64,000 nt of DNA from Flavobacterium sp. DG2-3 (GTDB taxonomy: Bacteria > Bacteroidota > Bacteroidia > Flavobacteriales > Flavobacteriaceae). Below the pieces are notes generated by a model, which had not been told where the DNA came from, made no database searches, and was given only the letters and a program-made list of their open reading frames with translations. Positions 50,502 through 61,803 of this stretch are shown here, piece by piece. Location: NCBI RefSeq assembly GCF_030730925.1, contig NZ_JAVAMB010000003.1:1-64000 (forward strand), read 5' to 3'. The translations under genes were made by a program, and so were the position numbers. Numbering within the stretch: position 1 is the stretch's first letter; every line of letters begins with the position of its first letter.

Positions 50502-51710
50502 TTAAATATTTTGAGCCACAATAAACCCGCTTGTCCAGGCATTCTGAAAATTAAAACCGCCTGTAATGGCATCGATATTGACAATTTCTCCAGCAAAATA
50601 AAGGTTTTCGTGAATTTTGCTTTCCATAGTTTTGAAGTTAATTTCCTTTAAATCGATTCCGCCCGCTGTTACAAATTCTTCTTTAAAAGTACTTTTTCCG
50701 TTGACTTGAAATTTGGCTTTTGTCAATTGTAAAGCCAGATTCTGCAATTGGTTTTTTGATAAATCTGCCCATTTAGTTTCCGTATCAATTCCCGAAGCCA
50801 AAACCAAACTTTCCCACAAACGATTCGGAAAATCAAATGGAGATTTTTTAGAAACGGCTTTTTTTGCGTGTTCTTGTTTTAAATCTTTCAGGATTTTCTC
50901 GGCATCTTCGGGATCTAAATCGTTTAGCCAATTTACAAAAATGGTGAACTGATAATTTTTATCGTGCAGAATACGTGCGCCCCAAGCCGAAAGTTTCAGG
51001 ATTGCTGGCCCGCTCATTCCCCAATGTGTAATTAACAAAGGCCCAGTCGATTCTAGTTTTGTATCTTTTACATTTACCGTAACCTGCGCTGCAACGCCTG
51101 GCAATTCTTTAATTCTCGGATCTTTGATATTAAAAGTAAATAGGGAAGGAACGGGGCTTACAACAGCGTGGCCATGTTCCTGAAGCATTTCCCAGATTTT
51201 TGGGTTGCTTCCGGTCGCCATTACTAATTTTTCGCAAGCAAAATTATCGCTTTGTGTATCAATTTTCCAATGATTTTCTTTTTTGAAAATCGACTGAACA
51301 CTTTGACCTGTCAATACTTTTATACCTAATTTTTCAGTTGCTTTTAAGAAACAATCGATTATAGTTTGCGAAGAATTTGAAACTGGAAACATTCTGCCGT
51401 CTTCTTCGATTTTTAATTCGACGCCATGTTTTTCAAACCATTCGATTGTATCGCCTGAGCAAAATTGATGAAACGGTCCACGAAGTTCTTTTTCGCCGCG
51501 CGGATAAAATTTTACCAGTTCGTTGGGTTCGAAACATGCATGGGTAACGTTGCATCGCCCGCCTCCAGAAACACGAACTTTAGAAAGAACTTCTTTTCCT
51601 CTTTCTAAAATAGCGATTTTGAGTTTTGGATTTTTCTCTGCAATATTAATTGCTGTAAAAAAGCCTGCAGCACCTCCGCCAACGATTATTATATCGAAAT
51701 TTTTAATCAT
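50502..51710 (-). CDS. HI0933/YhiN-like FAD-dependent oxidoreductase
   Basis: 402 residues. FAD-binding start FDIIIVGGGAAGFFTAINIA, then VSGGGRCNVTHACFEPNELV and YPRGEKELRGPFHQF. The middle LITHWGMSGPAILKLSAWG and final LYFAGEIVNIDAITGGFNFQ are the signature of the HI0933-like family (YhiN/BaiN type). Reaction not firmly known; proposed to reduce C=C bonds or modify metabolites. The start at 51710 is chosen; upstream codons come from the repeat at 51725. Confidence 0.93.
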   Translation of the reverse strand: MIKNFDIIIVGGGAAGFFTAINIAEKNPKLKIAILERGKEVLSKVRVSGGGRCNVTHACFEPNELVKFYPRGEKELRGPFHQFCSGDTIEWFEKHGVELKIEEDGRMFPVSNSSQTIIDCFLKATEKLGIKVLTGQSVQSIFKKENHWKIDTQSDNFACEKLVMATGSNPKIWEMLQEHGHAVVSPVPSLFTFNIKDPRIKELPGVAAQVTVNVKDTKLESTGPLLITHWGMSGPAILKLSAWGARILHDKNYQFTIFVNWLNDLDPEDAEKILKDLKQEHAKKAVSKKSPFDFPNRLWESLVLASGIDTETKWADLSKNQLQNLALQLTKAKFQVNGKSTFKEEFVTAGGIDLKEINFKTMESKIHENLYFAGEIVNIDAITGGFNFQNAWTSGFIVAQNI

Positions 51711-51724
51711 AATTTTTTTGATCG

Positions 51725-51785
51725 CCACGAATTCACGAATTATTTTTGCCAATCTTTGAGAATAAAAATTCGTGAATTCGTGGCT
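51725..51785. repeat. GCCACGAATTCACGAATT palindrome
   Basis: The arms GCCACGAATTCACGAATT and AATTCGTGAATTCGTGGC are a perfect inverse, around a loop with CAATCTTTGAGAATAAA. A second copy with the same loop is at 52550-52610 (nested), and half of one lies at 33695. Confidence 0.9.
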
Positions 51786-51796
51786 ATTCTTAAACT

Positions 51797-52474
51797 TTAT
51801 ATTTTGTCTGGATTATCAGAGATAATTCCGTTTACGTTGTAACTTTTTACTTTTTGAATGTCTTCTTCGGAGTTTACTGTCCAAGGGAAAACTTTGAAAT
51901 CTTTATCCTGAATCTGCTTTACGTTTTCTTTGTTTAATAACTGAAAATCAGGATGAATGGCGTATGCTTTTATACTTTCGGCGAAAGCCAAAGCAGATTG
52001 AATATCTTCTTCTGTTAAAACACCAATTAAAATTTTTGGATTTAAATTTTGAACTTCTTCTAAGGCATTCCAGTCAAAACTAGAAATGATAAAACGTTCG
52101 TATTTCCAACTTTTTTCGTTGATATATTTTTCAATTAAAGAAACAACTTGTTTTGAAGTGTCGCCATTTTTTAGCTCGACATTGATGAAGCATTTTTTAT
52201 CGACTAAATCAAAAACTTCGTTTAGGGTTGGAATTTGAAACGTATCAGCGATTCGAAACGACTTTAATTCGGCTAAAGTGTAGGTGTTTATTTCACCTTT
52301 TCCGTTGGTCATTTTGTCGATCGTTTCATCGTGCATTACGATGATATGTCCGTCGGCGCTTAGATGAACGTCGAGTTCGATTCCGTCTGCATGTAAGTCT
52401 AATGCTTTTTGAAAAGCTTGAAGAGTGTTTTCGGGTTCGTATGCTTTTGCACCTCTGTGAGCTATTTTTAGCAT
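51797..52474 (-). CDS. Glycerophosphodiester phosphodiesterase
   Basis: 225 residues. GDPD motifs: AHRGAKAYEPENTLQAFQKA (HR and E-N), DGIELDVHLSADGHIIVMHD (ELD and HD) and the closing FPWTVNSEEDIQKV and GIISDNPD. It cleaves glycerophosphodiesters to glycerol-3-phosphate and an alcohol. No signal peptide, so cytoplasmic. Directly downstream of the amylase cluster but separated by a repeat, so not obviously tied to it. Confidence 0.93.
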   Translation of the reverse strand: MLKIAHRGAKAYEPENTLQAFQKALDLHADGIELDVHLSADGHIIVMHDETIDKMTNGKGEINTYTLAELKSFRIADTFQIPTLNEVFDLVDKKCFINVELKNGDTSKQVVSLIEKYINEKSWKYERFIISSFDWNALEEVQNLNPKILIGVLTEEDIQSALAFAESIKAYAIHPDFQLLNKENVKQIQDKDFKVFPWTVNSEEDIQKVKSYNVNGIISDNPDKI

Positions 52475-52491
52475 TTGCGAGTGTTTTTTTC

Positions 52492-52630
52492 TAACCGCAA
52501 AGGTCGCAAAGATTTACGCAAAGGTCGCAAGGAATTTTAAAAAATAATAGCCACGAATTCACGAATTAATTTTTACAATCTTTGAGAATAAAAATTCGTG
52601 AATTCGTGGCGAAAAAAACTTGGCGGTTAA
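52492..52630. repeat. Nested repeat: CGTGGC palindrome inside CGCAAAG element
   Basis: Outer arms TAACCGCAAAGGTCGCAAAG and CTTGGCGGTTA (right side shortened) enclose a complete GCCACGAATTCACGAATT...AATTCGTGAATTCGTGGC element at 52550-52610. It fills the gap between the amylase and the phosphodiesterase genes. Confidence 0.8.
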
Positions 52631-52632
52631 AC

Positions 52633-54297
52633 TTATATTTTTTCTAATAAAACAATTCCATATTCGCTATCAATAGTTACTTTTCCATCAATGACTTCAG
52701 CTTCTTTATCAGAAAAGGAGTCTTTTAATTTGGTTCCGTTTTCGAAAATGGAGTTTACAGGAAGTTCTTTTTTGCCTTCGGGTAAATCTAAACCGATGAT
52801 TACTTTATCTGTAAAATTACCGTTAGTATAAGTTCTTGAAAACAAGTAATGTTCGCTTTCAATTTTCGAATGAATTCCGGCGCCAACTGCAGGATGATTT
52901 CTTCTGAACTGACCTAATTTCTGCCAATGCCAAAGCATTCTCTTTGTATCAGGATTATTTTGAATATCATCCCAATTCATGTTCGAACGTAAAGTCGCGT
53001 CGCCTTGAGTTCCTTCTATAACCAAAGAACGATTCGATTCGTCTCCGTAATATACTTGTGACATTCCAGGAGAAAGTAAAAGCTTAGTTCCTGCTTCAAA
53101 ACCTTTTACACGATTGGCATCAAAAGGCTGGCCGTCGTCGTGAGAAGACGTATAATTAAGAACAGAATAACCTTTTAATTCGTTGTTTAAAGCATTCGAA
53201 TATTTCGAAAATAAAGTCTCATAATCACTTTGACCGGCATTCCATTTAAATTCAAAATTGATCATGCTGTTGAAACCGTTCTGGAAATAATTTACTTTTC
53301 GGTCTCCAAAATCATAATCTTGTCCGCCGCTGATTCCGTAACCATAAACTTCGGCAATGGTATAAAACGGATTTTGGTCTAAAACCTGAAGCGGATGATT
53401 CTGTTTCCAATTCGCGAAAGCAAAATCACATTCTTTTTTAAAATCGGCCCAAACACCTTCTTCTGTATGTTTTACAGTGTCGGCGCGGTAACCGTCAATT
53501 CCGAACTCAGTAATATAATCGGTAAGCCATTTTATAATGTAATATTTCGGACTTCTGGGATAACCTGTTCTTTTAAAGAATTCGTCAAGCGAAGCGATCT
53601 CTTTTTCGTAACGGCCTTCTTTTTTCCATTTTTCAATTAAAAGTGGTGGCAATTCTACATTTTGAGAACTTTCGGTTCTTACATCCGGAAGATTATCAAC
53701 CAGTGTACACATAGTGGTATTCTCAAAAGATTTGTAATCGCAAACAACGCCCGTGCGAACCCAGTCTGAAGGCCAAACAGGATCTTCGGGAGTTACGGGA
53801 CCAGTGTGATTGATAACGCCGTCTAAAACGATTCTGATGCCGTGTTCGTGGGCTTTTTTAACCAAATTGGCTAAATCTTCTTTTGTTCCAAAGTTGGGAT
53901 CTAATGCTGTCCAATCTTTTGCCCAATAGCCGTGAAAACCATAACTTAAACCTGTTCCTTCGTCGACTCCGTCGTGAATCTGCTCGACAATCGGCGTAAG
54001 CCAAATGGCATTGATTCCGAGTTTATCAAAATAACCCGATTCGATTTTTTTGGTAATTCCGATAATGTCACCGCCTTCAAATCCGCGAAGTTTTCCTGGC
54101 GTTTTGGTTCGGTTAAAATTAATGTCGTTGGATTTATCGCCATTGTAAAAACGGTCTGTAAGTAAAAAATAAACATTTGCACCTTCCCAAACGAAAGGTG
54201 TCTTTGAAGTATCTGTATTCATTGAAACTGATTTTGAGCCAGAACAACCCGTAATTATGAATACTAAAGATAGAAAAAGGAAAGTGTATTTTTTCAT
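52633..54297 (-). CDS. GH13 alpha-amylase, surface lipoprotein type
   Basis: 554 residues. Signal with lipobox ITGC marks a lipoprotein. GH13 regions: IRIVLDGVINHTGP (region I), GIDGYRADTVKHTEEG (nucleophile Asp), YTIAEVYGYG (acid Glu) and NYTSSHDDGQPFD (third acid). It should hydrolyse alpha-1,4 glucans at the cell surface, like SusG. Last gene of the leftward starch cluster. The ATG at 54297 gives a normal signal; the frame extends to 54339. Confidence 0.93.
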   Translation of the reverse strand: MKKYTFLFLSLVFIITGCSGSKSVSMNTDTSKTPFVWEGANVYFLLTDRFYNGDKSNDINFNRTKTPGKLRGFEGGDIIGITKKIESGYFDKLGINAIWLTPIVEQIHDGVDEGTGLSYGFHGYWAKDWTALDPNFGTKEDLANLVKKAHEHGIRIVLDGVINHTGPVTPEDPVWPSDWVRTGVVCDYKSFENTTMCTLVDNLPDVRTESSQNVELPPLLIEKWKKEGRYEKEIASLDEFFKRTGYPRSPKYYIIKWLTDYITEFGIDGYRADTVKHTEEGVWADFKKECDFAFANWKQNHPLQVLDQNPFYTIAEVYGYGISGGQDYDFGDRKVNYFQNGFNSMINFEFKWNAGQSDYETLFSKYSNALNNELKGYSVLNYTSSHDDGQPFDANRVKGFEAGTKLLLSPGMSQVYYGDESNRSLVIEGTQGDATLRSNMNWDDIQNNPDTKRMLWHWQKLGQFRRNHPAVGAGIHSKIESEHYLFSRTYTNGNFTDKVIIGLDLPEGKKELPVNSIFENGTKLKDSFSDKEAEVIDGKVTIDSEYGIVLLEKI

Positions 54298-54332
54298 AAA
54301 TATTTGATTTAACGAAGTATTAATAAAAAGAA

Positions 54333-54378
54333 TAGCCACAGATTAAAAAGATTAGAATGATTTTTTAATCTGTGGCTA
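54333..54378. repeat. CTGTGGC palindrome
   Basis: TAGCCACAGATTAAAAAG and its inverse TTTTTTAATCTGTGGCTA with a short AT loop; the compact form of the element nested at 31505-31565. Confidence 0.85.
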
Positions 54379-54386
54379 AAAATTTT

Positions 54387-54525
54387 AAACACATAGAGAC
54401 ATAGATTTTTTCCTTTCTAAATGAGAAGATCGAAAAATGACTCGTCATTTAACACATAGCTATGTGTATTGATGCTGAGTGAAACGACTTATTACGTTTC
54501 TATAAACTATGTTTCTATGTGTTAA
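54387..54525. repeat. AACACATAG...CTATGTGTTAAG palindrome
   Basis: Left end AACACATAGAGACATAG and right end CTATGTTTCTATGTGTTAAG are inverse; the centre has its own palindrome AACACATAGCTATGTGTATT. It ends 5 bp before the stop of the upstream amylase gene. No second copy is seen in the window. Confidence 0.7.
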
Positions 54526-54529
54526 GAAA

Positions 54530-56392
54530 TTACTCCAATTCTAAAACCAAAGCCGATTTTGGTTCTAAAGTAATTTCAGAACTTAAATCAAATGTTTTTC
54601 CTGAGATAACATCTTTTCCTGATTTGTAGTTTTTGATGTTTTCTTTAAAACGGTTTGTTTTTACAGTTTGCGGTTTTGCATTATTATTGAAAACTACCAT
54701 AACCGTTTTACTATCTGTATATCTGAAATATACATAGGTGTTATTTTCAGGAATATAATGAGTCATTTTTCCGAAGTGAACTGCTTCATTTGTTTTTCTC
54801 CAATTGAATAATTTTGAGGTAAAATCAAAGTAAGCTGCTTGCTGAGCTGTTCTGCCTGTCGCTGTGAAAGCATTGTTTTTGTCACCAGCCCAGCCGCCTG
54901 GAAAATCCTGACGAATATCGGCATCGCCTTTGCTTTTGTCTCCACCCATTCCGATTTCTGAACCGTAATAAATCTGTGGAATTCCGCGAACAGTTGCCAA
55001 TAAAGTCATTGCCAATTTGTATTTCGGAAGATCGTATTTGAACTTATCGTTCATACGATCTGTATCGTGATTTTCAGCAAAAACTAGAATGTTATTCGTG
55101 TCTGGATATAAAAAATCCATTGCAAAATTGTTGTAGAATTTAATCAATCCGTTGTCCCAGCTTGGTTCATCTTCATTGAAAGTTGAAGTTACTTGACTTT
55201 GAAGCGTAAAATCCATTACAGATGGAAGGTTTGAATTGTAGTTTTCGATCGCTCCAATTTTACTGTCTTTTTGCCAAAATGCTAAATTCGCCTGATTGTG
55301 CATCCAAATTTCGCCTACAATATTAAAGTTCGGATATTCAGTAGTAATCGCTTTTGCCCAATTGGCCATGGCTGTTTTATCTGAATAATTATAAGTGTCC
55401 ACACGGAAACCATCCAAATTGGCAAATTCAATCCACCAAATCGCGTTTTGCGTTAAGTATTTTGAAACTAGAGGATTTCTTAAATTTAAATCTGGCATCG
55501 AAGGTACAAACCAACCATCAACGCAAACTTCCTGATCTATTTTTGAAGCGTGAATATCTGTAATTACTTCACGTCTGTGATGTGTTTGTGTGAAAGTTTC
55601 AAATTGGTTGAACCATGTTTTAGTTGGCATATCTTTCATCATCCAATGCGTGATTCCCCAGTGATTGGTTACGTAATCCATAACCAATTTCATGTTCTTT
55701 TTGTGCATTTCTGCAGATAAACGAGCGTAATCGTCGTTCGTTCCATAACGCGGATCGATTTTGTAAACATCAGATTGTCCGTAAGTGTGATAAGAATGCT
55801 GTTTGTCGTTGTCTTCGCACAATGGCGTGCTCCAAATTGTAGTCGCACCAAGAGACGAAATATAATCTAAGTTTTTGATGATTCCTTCAATATCTCCGCC
55901 GTGACGTCCGCCTGGTTCTGCGCGGTTTCCTTTTTCAGTTAAGTTAGCGTCACTGTCGTTTTTCGGATTTCCGTTAGCAAAACGATCTGGCATAATTAAG
56001 TACATTACGTCTGATGCGTCGTAACTTTTTCTGTCGGCAGAATTGGCTCTTCTTTCTTTAAGAGCATATTTTTGTGTAAAAGCAACTTTGTTTTTCAATT
56101 TGAATGAAAAAGTAAGTTCTGATGCTTTAAGATTTTGCGTGTCGATGGTGATGAAAACGTAGTTAGGGTTTTCTGTTTTTTCTACATTTTTAATAGCAAC
56201 GTTGTTCGAAACAGAAGCTTCATATTGTGCAATGTTTTTTCCGTAGAACATAATCTGCAATTCCGGATTTTTCATTCCGGCATACCAGAAAGGCGGTTCT
56301 ACTTTTTGGATTTGCGCTTTCGCGGAAGCGGAAAACAACAAAACGATTAAGAGGAATTTATAAATATGATGGTTTATTTTTAGGTCATTCAT
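54530..56392 (-). CDS. GH13 cyclomaltodextrinase/neopullulanase-like, periplasmic
   Basis: 620 residues. Signal peptide ends SAKAQ. An N-terminal beta-sandwich (Cyc-maltodext_N-like, 25-110) precedes GH13: MKLVMDYVTNHWG (region I), LDGFRVDTYNYSDK (nucleophile Asp), FNIVGEIWMHNQ (acid Glu) and VFAENHDTDRMND. The C-terminal beta domain ends LEPKSALVLELE. This layout is SusA-like: it degrades maltodextrins or cyclodextrins in the periplasm. Encoded downstream of the GH97 gene with a repeat between. Confidence 0.93.
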   Translation of the reverse strand: MNDLKINHHIYKFLLIVLLFSASAKAQIQKVEPPFWYAGMKNPELQIMFYGKNIAQYEASVSNNVAIKNVEKTENPNYVFITIDTQNLKASELTFSFKLKNKVAFTQKYALKERRANSADRKSYDASDVMYLIMPDRFANGNPKNDSDANLTEKGNRAEPGGRHGGDIEGIIKNLDYISSLGATTIWSTPLCEDNDKQHSYHTYGQSDVYKIDPRYGTNDDYARLSAEMHKKNMKLVMDYVTNHWGITHWMMKDMPTKTWFNQFETFTQTHHRREVITDIHASKIDQEVCVDGWFVPSMPDLNLRNPLVSKYLTQNAIWWIEFANLDGFRVDTYNYSDKTAMANWAKAITTEYPNFNIVGEIWMHNQANLAFWQKDSKIGAIENYNSNLPSVMDFTLQSQVTSTFNEDEPSWDNGLIKFYNNFAMDFLYPDTNNILVFAENHDTDRMNDKFKYDLPKYKLAMTLLATVRGIPQIYYGSEIGMGGDKSKGDADIRQDFPGGWAGDKNNAFTATGRTAQQAAYFDFTSKLFNWRKTNEAVHFGKMTHYIPENNTYVYFRYTDSKTVMVVFNNNAKPQTVKTNRFKENIKNYKSGKDVISGKTFDLSSEITLEPKSALVLELE

Positions 56393-56408
56393 AGTAAAAA
56401 TGAATTTA

Positions 56409-56489
56409 AACCATATAAGAAATGTAAGAACATTTAAGACAAAACTGGGGAGATTTCTATTTAAATGAACTTACATTTCTTATATGGTT
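56409..56489. repeat. CCATATAAG palindrome
   Basis: AACCATATAAGAAATGTAAG and CTTACATTTCTTATATGGTT are a perfect 20-bp inverse with a 41-nt middle. Fills the gap between the GH97 and amylase genes. Confidence 0.9.
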
Positions 56490-56497
56490 AATTAAAA

Positions 56498-58624
<2,127 letters not shown>

Positions 58625-58633
58625 TTAGAAATA

Positions 58634-60937
58634 TTAATTAATTGAAGCAGGTTTTTCTGCTGTTATCGGTTTCCCGTTTACGATAATCGTTAAATCCTGA
58701 TCGCCGTCTACGGTAAAATTAGTTTCGTCATGATTTACAGAAACCTTTAAAATCTGGTTTCTGAAATTGATTTTAAATGAATAGCCTTTCCATTCTTTAG
58801 GGATTTTTGGAGAGAAATGAAGCTGATCATTTTTAACACGCATTCCGCCAAAACCTTCTACAATGCTCATCCAAGTTCCAGCCATTGAGGTAATGTGACA
58901 GCCTTCTTCTACTTCTTTATTGTAATCATCTAAGTCCAGACGAGAAGTTCTTAAATAGAAAGTATATGCCATGTCCATTTTATCTAAAACAGCAGCTTGA
59001 ATTGAGTGCACACAAGGGGAAAGTGAGCTCTCGTGAACCGTAAAGGATTCGTAAAATTCAAAATTACGTTTTAATTCTTCTTTAGAAAAATGATCTTCGA
59101 AAAAATAAAAACCTTGCAACACATCGGCTTGCTTAATATATGGCGAACGTAAAACGCGATCCCAAGACCATTTTTGATTAATAGGACGTTGTGATTTGTC
59201 TAAATCTTTAACAGGAACTAAATCTTTGTCTAAGAAACCGTCTTGCTGTAAATAGATTCCAAGTTCTTCAGAAATAGGGAAGTACATGTCGTCTGCCACT
59301 TTTTTCCATTCTTTAATTTCTTCAGATGAAAGATTTACTTTATCTAAAATTCTTTTATGATCTGAAGGATATTCTTTGGCTACTTTTTCTATTTGTTCTG
59401 AAGCAAAATCGATACACCATTTTGCAATATAATTGGTGTAGAAATTATTGTTGATGTTGTTTTCGTATTCATTTGGACCTGTTACTCCCAGAATCACATA
59501 CTGATTTTTATCTTTAGAAAAAGAAGCTCTCTGATGCCAGAAACGTGCAATTCCAATTAGAACTTCTAATCCTTTTTCTGGAATATAAGAGTAATCTCCT
59601 GTGTAACGGTTGTAGTTGTAAATCGCAAAAGCAATCGCTCCATTTCTGTGGATTTCTTCATGCGTGATTTCCCATTCGTTGTGGCATTCTTCACCATTCA
59701 TGGTAACCATCGGATAAAGAGCAGCGCCGTTTTTGAAACCTAGATTGTCTTTCGCATTTTCAATCGCTTTGTCTAATTGATTGTAACGATACGTCAATAA
59801 GTTTCTTGCAACTTGCTGATCTTTAGTCGCCATGTAAAACGGAATGCAATATGCTTCAGTGTCCCAATAAGTAGATCCGCCGTATTTTTCTCCTGTAAAT
59901 CCTTTTGGTCCAATATTTAAACGAGAATCTTTTCCTGAATAAGTTTGGTTCAATTGAAAAATATTGAAACGAATTCCCTGTTGTGCTTTTACATCGCCAT
60001 CAATGGTAATATCTGACATTTCCCAGATTTTTGCCCAAGCATCAATTTGGTTTTGAAGCAAGGTTTCGTAACCTAAAGCAACTGCCGATTTAATTACTTT
60101 TTCGGCTCCAGCCAAAGTATTTTCGTGGTTTAAAGAGACCGTATAACCTCCAATTTTCTGAATCGTTGAGGTTTGTCCTTTTGCAATAATAGTTCCGTAA
60201 GTATATTGAACCTTATCTGTTGTCGAGTCGATTGTTGACGGAGAAACATTAATGTTTTCGCCATTTGCCAAAATCGTATTGTGCATGAAAGTGGTTACTT
60301 TAAAATGCGTTTTGAAAGTTTGAGCTGTTACAAAAGCTTCGTTTGTGCCTTTTTTAACTTCAAGTGGTTCCCAGAATTTTTCTTCCCAGTTCGCATCTTC
60401 ATTGGTTACTCCAGCGTCGATATACGGTTTGTAAACGATCTTTGCATCTTTGTTTAAAGGCGTAATATCGTATTTGATAACTCCCGCTTCGTCTAAATCC
60501 ATTGAAAGAAAACGGCGAATGTTTACAGCGATTTCTGTTCCGTTTTTCAGAACAGCTTCAAAAGAACGATTGTACCATCCTTCTTTCATATTCAATTCTC
60601 TGCGGAAATTTCTAACTTCTGTACAATTGTGTAAATCAAGGTTTTCTTCGTTGATTTCTACATCAATTCCAATCCAGTTTGGAGCATTTAAAACTTTAGC
60701 AAAATACTTTGGATATCCGTTTTTCCACCAGCCCACTTTTGTTTTATCTGGATAGTAAATTCCTGCAATATAACTTCCTTGAAAAGTTTCTCCAGAATAT
60801 GTCTCTTCAAAATTCGCACGCTGTCCCATAGCGCCGTTTCCGATACTGAAAAGACTTTCAGACGATTTTACTCTTTCAGCATCAAATTCTTCTTCTATTA
60901 CGGACCAATTGTCTGGTTTTATATAATCTTGATTCAT
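58634..60937 (-). CDS. GH65 maltose phosphorylase
   Basis: 767 residues, no signal peptide. GH65 features: SLFSIGNGAMGQRANFEETY at the N-terminal domain, KYGGSTYWDTEAYCIPFYMA, and the catalytic block MNGEECHNEWEITHEEIHRN with the general-acid Glu; phosphate site HSIQAAVLDKMDMAY. It converts maltose and phosphate to glucose and beta-glucose-1-phosphate. The next upstream gene encodes beta-phosphoglucomutase, which uses that product. The ATG at 60937 is used; the open frame runs on into the repeat upstream. Confidence 0.95.
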   Translation of the reverse strand: MNQDYIKPDNWSVIEEEFDAERVKSSESLFSIGNGAMGQRANFEETYSGETFQGSYIAGIYYPDKTKVGWWKNGYPKYFAKVLNAPNWIGIDVEINEENLDLHNCTEVRNFRRELNMKEGWYNRSFEAVLKNGTEIAVNIRRFLSMDLDEAGVIKYDITPLNKDAKIVYKPYIDAGVTNEDANWEEKFWEPLEVKKGTNEAFVTAQTFKTHFKVTTFMHNTILANGENINVSPSTIDSTTDKVQYTYGTIIAKGQTSTIQKIGGYTVSLNHENTLAGAEKVIKSAVALGYETLLQNQIDAWAKIWEMSDITIDGDVKAQQGIRFNIFQLNQTYSGKDSRLNIGPKGFTGEKYGGSTYWDTEAYCIPFYMATKDQQVARNLLTYRYNQLDKAIENAKDNLGFKNGAALYPMVTMNGEECHNEWEITHEEIHRNGAIAFAIYNYNRYTGDYSYIPEKGLEVLIGIARFWHQRASFSKDKNQYVILGVTGPNEYENNINNNFYTNYIAKWCIDFASEQIEKVAKEYPSDHKRILDKVNLSSEEIKEWKKVADDMYFPISEELGIYLQQDGFLDKDLVPVKDLDKSQRPINQKWSWDRVLRSPYIKQADVLQGFYFFEDHFSKEELKRNFEFYESFTVHESSLSPCVHSIQAAVLDKMDMAYTFYLRTSRLDLDDYNKEVEEGCHITSMAGTWMSIVEGFGGMRVKNDQLHFSPKIPKEWKGYSFKINFRNQILKVSVNHDETNFTVDGDQDLTIIVNGKPITAEKPASIN

Positions 60938-60942
60938 TTGTT

Positions 60943-61140
60943 TAATTAGATAATTGGGCAATGTGTCAATTAGATAATTTGTCAATTGGGATAATTGGAT
61001 AATTATTTTTTTTGACTTTTATTCTATTGAATTGCTGTTGTTTTACATTTTTTTTAATTGAGACAATTCGTCAATTAGATAATTAGATAATTCGTTTGTG
61101 GAGAAATTATCTAATTATCAAATTTTCTCATTATCTAATT
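60943..61140. repeat. TTAGATAATT palindromic cluster
   Basis: Multiple TTAGATAATT and AATTATCTAA words as in 36197-36348, here between maltose phosphorylase and pgmB. Its right end enters the pgmB gene: the last codons and stop of pgmB (CTA ATT AGA TAA on the minus strand) are repeat sequence. Confidence 0.75.
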
Positions 61141-61781
61141 AGTTCCTCAATAAAGCTTGTTTCGATTTGGGTAAAATCTTTAAAAATATGATCAGCTTCA
61201 TGTAAAATTGTTTCCTCACCAATTCCCACACTTACCATTTCTGCGATATTTGCTGCCTGAATTCCGGCAACAGAATCTTCAAATACAATTGAATTTTTTG
61301 GATCAATGTTTAATAACTGAGCCGCTTTTAAGAAAACTTCAGGATCTGGTTTTGCATTGCTGACATCGTTTCCGTCAACAATAACATCGAAGTAAGATAG
61401 AACCCCTGTTTTTTCTAGAATTGGTCTTGCATTTTTGCTGGCAGAACCTAATGCAATTCCTTGGTTTTTATCTTTTAATAGTTTTAGAATTTTTAAAACC
61501 CCTGGAAGAACCTCACTTTCATCCATGTCAACTAAATAAGATAAATAATCTTCGTTTTTCTGAATTAGCCATTTGTCTTTGTCTTCTTGAGAAGCTTGAA
61601 CATTGCCTAATCCGAGAATTATATCTAGCGAACGAACACGACTCACACCTTTAAGTAATTCGTTGTCTTCGTGGGTAAAATTTATATTTAATGACTGAGC
61701 GATCTTCTGCCAAGCCAAAAAGTGGTATTTGGCGGTGTCTACGATCACTCCGTCAAGATCGAATATGAATGCCTTTTTCAT
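61131..61781 (-). CDS. pgmB: Beta-phosphoglucomutase
   Basis: 216 residues. HAD motif I AFIFDLDGVIVDTAKYHFLA (nucleophile Asp and acid/base Asp), cap with LLKGVSRVRSLDIIL (the G-x-S-R substrate-binding phrase of beta-PGM), Ser in GIALGSASKNARPIL, Lys in AKPDPEVFLKAAQ and acid pair VFEDSVAGIQAA. It changes beta-glucose-1-phosphate to glucose-6-phosphate, completing maltose use with the GH65 enzyme. The C-terminus is encoded by repeat DNA. Confidence 0.95.
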   Translation of the reverse strand: MKKAFIFDLDGVIVDTAKYHFLAWQKIAQSLNINFTHEDNELLKGVSRVRSLDIILGLGNVQASQEDKDKWLIQKNEDYLSYLVDMDESEVLPGVLKILKLLKDKNQGIALGSASKNARPILEKTGVLSYFDVIVDGNDVSNAKPDPEVFLKAAQLLNIDPKNSIVFEDSVAGIQAANIAEMVSVGIGEETILHEADHIFKDFTQIETSFIEELIR

Positions 61782-61803
61782 TTTAGGGGAAATTATTCTT
61801 TAA

